Shown: in pieces, positions 5,589 to 7,920 of the stretch
Layout: the number at the start of each line of letters is the position of its first letter
Position numbering within the stretch: position 1 is the stretch's first letter
Source: Helicobacteraceae bacterium
GTDB lineage: Bacteria > Campylobacterota > Campylobacteria > Campylobacterales > Sulfurimonadaceae
DNA: 7,920 nucleotides
Assembly (NCBI GenBank): GCA_030642185.1
Contig: DAOWOG010000041.1
Location: 1 to 7,920, forward strand
Direction of reading: 5' to 3'
Program-made: the position numbers and the translations under genes
The notes under the pieces: generated by a model
Seen by the model: the letters and a program-made list of their open reading frames with translations, nothing else
The model's database searches: none
What the model was told of the DNA's origin: nothing

Positions 5589-6774
5589 AATCTACACGAA
5601 GACTATCTGTTACTATAATATTATTTCTAAATATGATACATTTAAACTCTTCTTTTTCAATATCATTAATAAATTCAACCGTTGGATTAAGACTTATTAC
5701 TCTTTTTATACCACTTCCATAACCACTATATGGTAAAACATTTTTACAGATAGAGTTTAATATGGGATTTCGGTGTATTGATATTCCACTCTTTATTTTA
5801 TCAACCGTTAGGGAGTTTGTTAATTTTCCAGGGTTTATGATTTCAATACGATTATGAAACATAAAAATCTTAATTGAGGATTGGATGTAGTAATCTCTAT
5901 GTACTAAAGCATTTATAATCAACTCTGTTAATATACGCTCGTCTACTTCGAGTTCCCCTGGAGAATTAAATTCACCGCTAACTTGTCTTTGGATTAAATT
6001 GCTTGTGACAAAATTCAAACTATCATTATATAATTTTTCAAAACTGCCTTTTATAGTCTTTTTGGAAATGAATCCACCAACTGATATATCATTCCCATCA
6101 AAATAAACGCAGTCGATATAAAATGAGGGATTAAATTTTTGAGGGTTAATGCCAAATATTAAATTTCCGGCTAAAGTGAGTTGATTCTCTTTCAATAATT
6201 CACGGTTCTCTAAAATTATTTGAAATGACATCTGTCCTGCTTTTAATGCTTCATATACTTTTTTATCATCTTTTTCTAAAAAAATCAAAAACTGCTCACT
6301 GTTTACATCACTAATATCACTACCATCAACAACCTCTTCATCAGCAAAGAGATGTTTTGATTCAGCAAATAGCCGTCGAAGTTCTTCTCGAGATATTTTT
6401 TTCTTATCGGGACCAGATTTTATATAGTATTCCCCACTGCTTGTCGCGTAAGGTTTATCTGCACCTTTACGCAGAGTTACTATCATTATTTTTGCCTCTC
6501 CAACCGTTTTATTTTCTGTAAGAGGATGTATAGGAGGTTTAACATTTTCATTAGCACAATTTCCAACTAATTGTCCTATTTCTTCAATCTCCTTTGAACT
6601 TAGTCCAGTAATTTCTCCACCATCGGCAACACCAAAGATGATAATTCCACCCTCAGAATTAACAAAAGCAACCATCTCTTTGGCTAAATCTCTTGATTTT
6701 ATCGCTTCTCGTTTAAATTGTGTAAAGCTATCTTCACCATTTGAAATTCTTTCTATGATCTCTAATGTTTCCAT
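5587..6774 (-). CDS. AlbA_2 (Schlafen-like) and HATPase_c_4 domain protein, RecG-related family
   Basis: The product has 395 residues and two recognisable parts. The N-terminal AlbA_2 / Schlafen-like domain (about 8-135) shows FTQFKRE (17-23), AKEMVAFVNSEGGIIIFGVA (31-50), ITGL, then KPYA and YYIKSGP with a following REELRRLF helix. The C-terminal part has the GHKL-type ATP-binding signature ILTELIINALVHRDYY (281-296), the strand-turn RIEIINPGKL (309-318), RNPILN (335-340) and a glycine turn YGSGIKRV (352-359). Such proteins are annotated as putative transcriptional regulators or RecG-like ATP-binding proteins and are frequent in defence and mobile regions; nucleic-acid binding is inferred, not a defined reaction. 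Many relatives carry a C-terminal winged helix; this one stops after the final strand plus a short tail. ATG 6774 overlaps the end of the TrlF gene by 13 bp, so translation is probably coupled. It is visibly AT-richer than the SNF2 gene next to it. Confidence 0.9.
   Translation of the reverse strand: METLEIIERISNGEDSFTQFKREAIKSRDLAKEMVAFVNSEGGIIIFGVADGGEITGLSSKEIEEIGQLVGNCANENVKPPIHPLTENKTVGEAKIMIVTLRKGADKPYATSSGEYYIKSGPDKKKISREELRRLFAESKHLFADEEVVDGSDISDVNSEQFLIFLEKDDKKVYEALKAGQMSFQIILENRELLKENQLTLAGNLIFGINPQKFNPSFYIDCVYFDGNDISVGGFISKKTIKGSFEKLYNDSLNFVTSNLIQRQVSGEFNSPGELEVDERILTELIINALVHRDYYIQSSIKIFMFHNRIEIINPGKLTNSLTVDKIKSGISIHRNPILNSICKNVLPYSGYGSGIKRVISLNPTVEFINDIEKEEFKCIIFRNNIIVTDSLRVD
5612..5620 (-). 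promoter_or_regulatory. Possible internal promoter (-10) for the SNF2 pair
   Basis: Near the 3' end of the AlbA_2 gene the minus strand reads TATTATAGT, giving two overlapping -10-like hexamers (TATTAT, TATAGT), with a start expected about 30 nt before the SNF2 ATG. No -35 is seen and the region is AT-rich, so this may be chance. It would matter if the SNF2 pair is older at this locus than the genes upstream of it. Confidence 0.2.
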
Positions 6775-7920
6775 AAGTTATATATCTCCCGTCTTCTATC
6801 AAAGGCTTCAGCTCCACCTTCCATGATATTAATAATTTTTTCTTGAATGTCAGGATTATCTATACTACCGTGTTCTATTGTAATTTTGTCCTCTAAATAA
6901 TCACATACAATAACTTGCTCACAATCTCCTAAAACAGGTATATTCGCATTATGTGTTGCAAAAATAAATTGAGTTTTATTTTTAAGTTTTATAAGTTCTT
7001 TAATAACTTCATTATAGATAGTTTGATTATCCAAATCATCTTCCGGCTGGTCAATAAGAACAATGTCGTTATCTTGCTGGGTTAAAATAAATATTATTAA
7101 TGCTGATGACCTTTGTCCCAAGGAGTGTTTAGTTAGTTCTTTGCCATTATAAAATATCTCTATTTTATTTGGAACTTGGAATGTTAACAATGAAGAGAGT
7201 GAATGATTAAACTTATCTCTAAAGTTTATAAGTTTATTTCCCCCAAATGTAATGTTCTCAAAATCATTATATAATTCAATACAGTCTGGATAGCTGGTTA
7301 ATTTATCATAATCAACTTTACCTAATCCACTTCCACTAAAAATCTTTTTTAGATACTGTTCAAAATTAATCTTATTCCCTTTAAACTCAGCTTTTAACTG
7401 TATAAATGTCTGAGTCTCATTTATGAGGTTTATTTGAGTTTCAATAATTTGAAATTCTTCTCTGTATAAATCATTGAGTTGAGAAAGAAATTTCATTAAA
7501 CTTTTATGCATATCTTTTTTAACTTTTGATGCCTTTTGAACCTCAGTCAACATCATATTTTGAGTATGAAGTGATTTAGTGTAAGTCATAAAATCATCAG
7601 CTCTTAAATTAGGAATATTGATCGTTCTTTGAATTTCTAAAAACTCTTCTTCCAGTTCTTTCGCTTTATGATTAAATGATTCTTCTATTTCATTTATTTT
7701 TTTAAAATTATTTATTAAATTATGAAGCCCAACTGTAATATCTAAAAAGGATTCTTCTGTCTCATCAATAATCTTATAAAATGTATCAAATGTATCTCGA
7801 TTTTCTTTAGATTCATAATTTTTTAGTTTTTCAAAAAAGTTCTCTTTTTCATAATGATGTAAAAAATCATTAACATCACTTCTAAACTCTTGAAGCCTTT
7901 TTTTTATACTTTGGAAATTA
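6762..7920 (-). CDS. TrlF-type AAA/ABC-like ATPase, C-terminal part (5' end beyond the window)
   Basis: The frame is open from the right edge (first whole codon 7919-7917) to the TAG at 6764-6762, giving the last 385 residues of a larger protein. An ATG at 7589 exists but is internal: 110 further codons upstream encode the same kind of E/K-rich coiled coil. Visible residues 1-190 are helical, coiled-coil-like. After them come the ABC-like signature SLGQRSSA (266-273), Walker B IVLIDQPEDDLDN (286-298), the H-loop FATHNANIPVLGD (320-332) and a tail with GSIDNPDIQ (351-359), IMEGGAEAFDRRREIYNLW (365-383). This combination matches TrlF-family ATPases, which usually have an N-terminal PHP-type domain and a Walker A, both expected to the right of the window. 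The residue after the Walker B aspartate is Gln, not the usual catalytic Glu. The family is associated with genomic islands and suspected phage defence; biochemical function is not established to my knowledge. It is strongly AT-rich, mostly with A/T third positions. Confidence 0.88.
   Translation of the reverse strand, partial: NFQSIKKRLQEFRSDVNDFLHHYEKENFFEKLKNYESKENRDTFDTFYKIIDETEESFLDITVGLHNLINNFKKINEIEESFNHKAKELEEEFLEIQRTINIPNLRADDFMTYTKSLHTQNMMLTEVQKASKVKKDMHKSLMKFLSQLNDLYREEFQIIETQINLINETQTFIQLKAEFKGNKINFEQYLKKIFSGSGLGKVDYDKLTSYPDCIELYNDFENITFGGNKLINFRDKFNHSLSSLLTFQVPNKIEIFYNGKELTKHSLGQRSSALIIFILTQQDNDIVLIDQPEDDLDNQTIYNEVIKELIKLKNKTQFIFATHNANIPVLGDCEQVIVCDYLEDKITIEHGSIDNPDIQEKIINIMEGGAEAFDRRREIYNLWKH
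6785..6790 (-). promoter_or_regulatory. Ribosome binding site of the AlbA_2 gene, inside the TrlF gene
   Basis: GGGAGA on the minus strand lies 10 nt before ATG 6774 and within the coding sequence of the upstream ATPase. The spacing is slightly long but usable. Together with the 13-bp gene overlap it supports ATG 6774 over later starts such as Met34, which would cut into the AlbA_2 domain. Confidence 0.55.

Noticed and set aside
6762..7589. A complete 275-residue ATPase starting at ATG 7589
   Set aside because: The frame stays open upstream to the window edge for 110 codons with the same coiled-coil character, and the protein would lack Walker A. ATG 7589 is an internal methionine.

Overview
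The window looks like chromosomal DNA of a free-living member of the Campylobacterota (Epsilonproteobacteria), of the Sulfurimonas / Sulfuricurvum kind. The evidence is a short, zinc-binding RecO of the type found in Helicobacter and its relatives, AT-rich intergenic DNA with a perfect TATAAT box, and a CRP/FNR-type palindrome matching the motif known from Campylobacter. The genus is inference, since there is no rRNA or other strong marker.

Left part (1-1017): the 5' end of gltB (glutamate synthase large subunit) runs leftward out of the window from a GTG start, and recO (recombination mediator) runs rightward. Between them is a 183-bp divergent control region. It holds an 8-bp inverted repeat over the likely gltB promoter, a TTTAAC-ACTA-GTTAAA palindrome, three copies of a 9-mer and the recO -10 box.

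Middle and right (1024-7920): four genes on the minus strand are packed like one operon. In transcription order they are a TrlF-type SMC/ABC-like ATPase (5' end beyond the window), an AlbA_2 (Schlafen-like) plus HATPase protein, a SNF2-family helicase/translocase, and a 603-residue protein whose C-terminal part resembles the XPB/Ssl2 N-terminal-like module (Helicase_C_3). The three junctions are a 13-bp overlap, a 9-bp gap and a 0-bp gap. At the last junction the two frames are identical and separated by a single TAG. The operon runs head-on into recO, with 6 bp between the two stop codons.

Base composition changes near 5580. The TrlF and AlbA_2 genes are clearly more AT-rich than the SNF2 pair and recO. 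The simplest reading is that a defence-like TrlF/AlbA_2 pair was acquired upstream of a resident SNF2 + partner pair. The alternative is that all four act as one nucleic-acid-handling, possibly antiphage, system. No tRNA, rRNA, CRISPR array, insertion sequence or convincing intrinsic terminator was seen.
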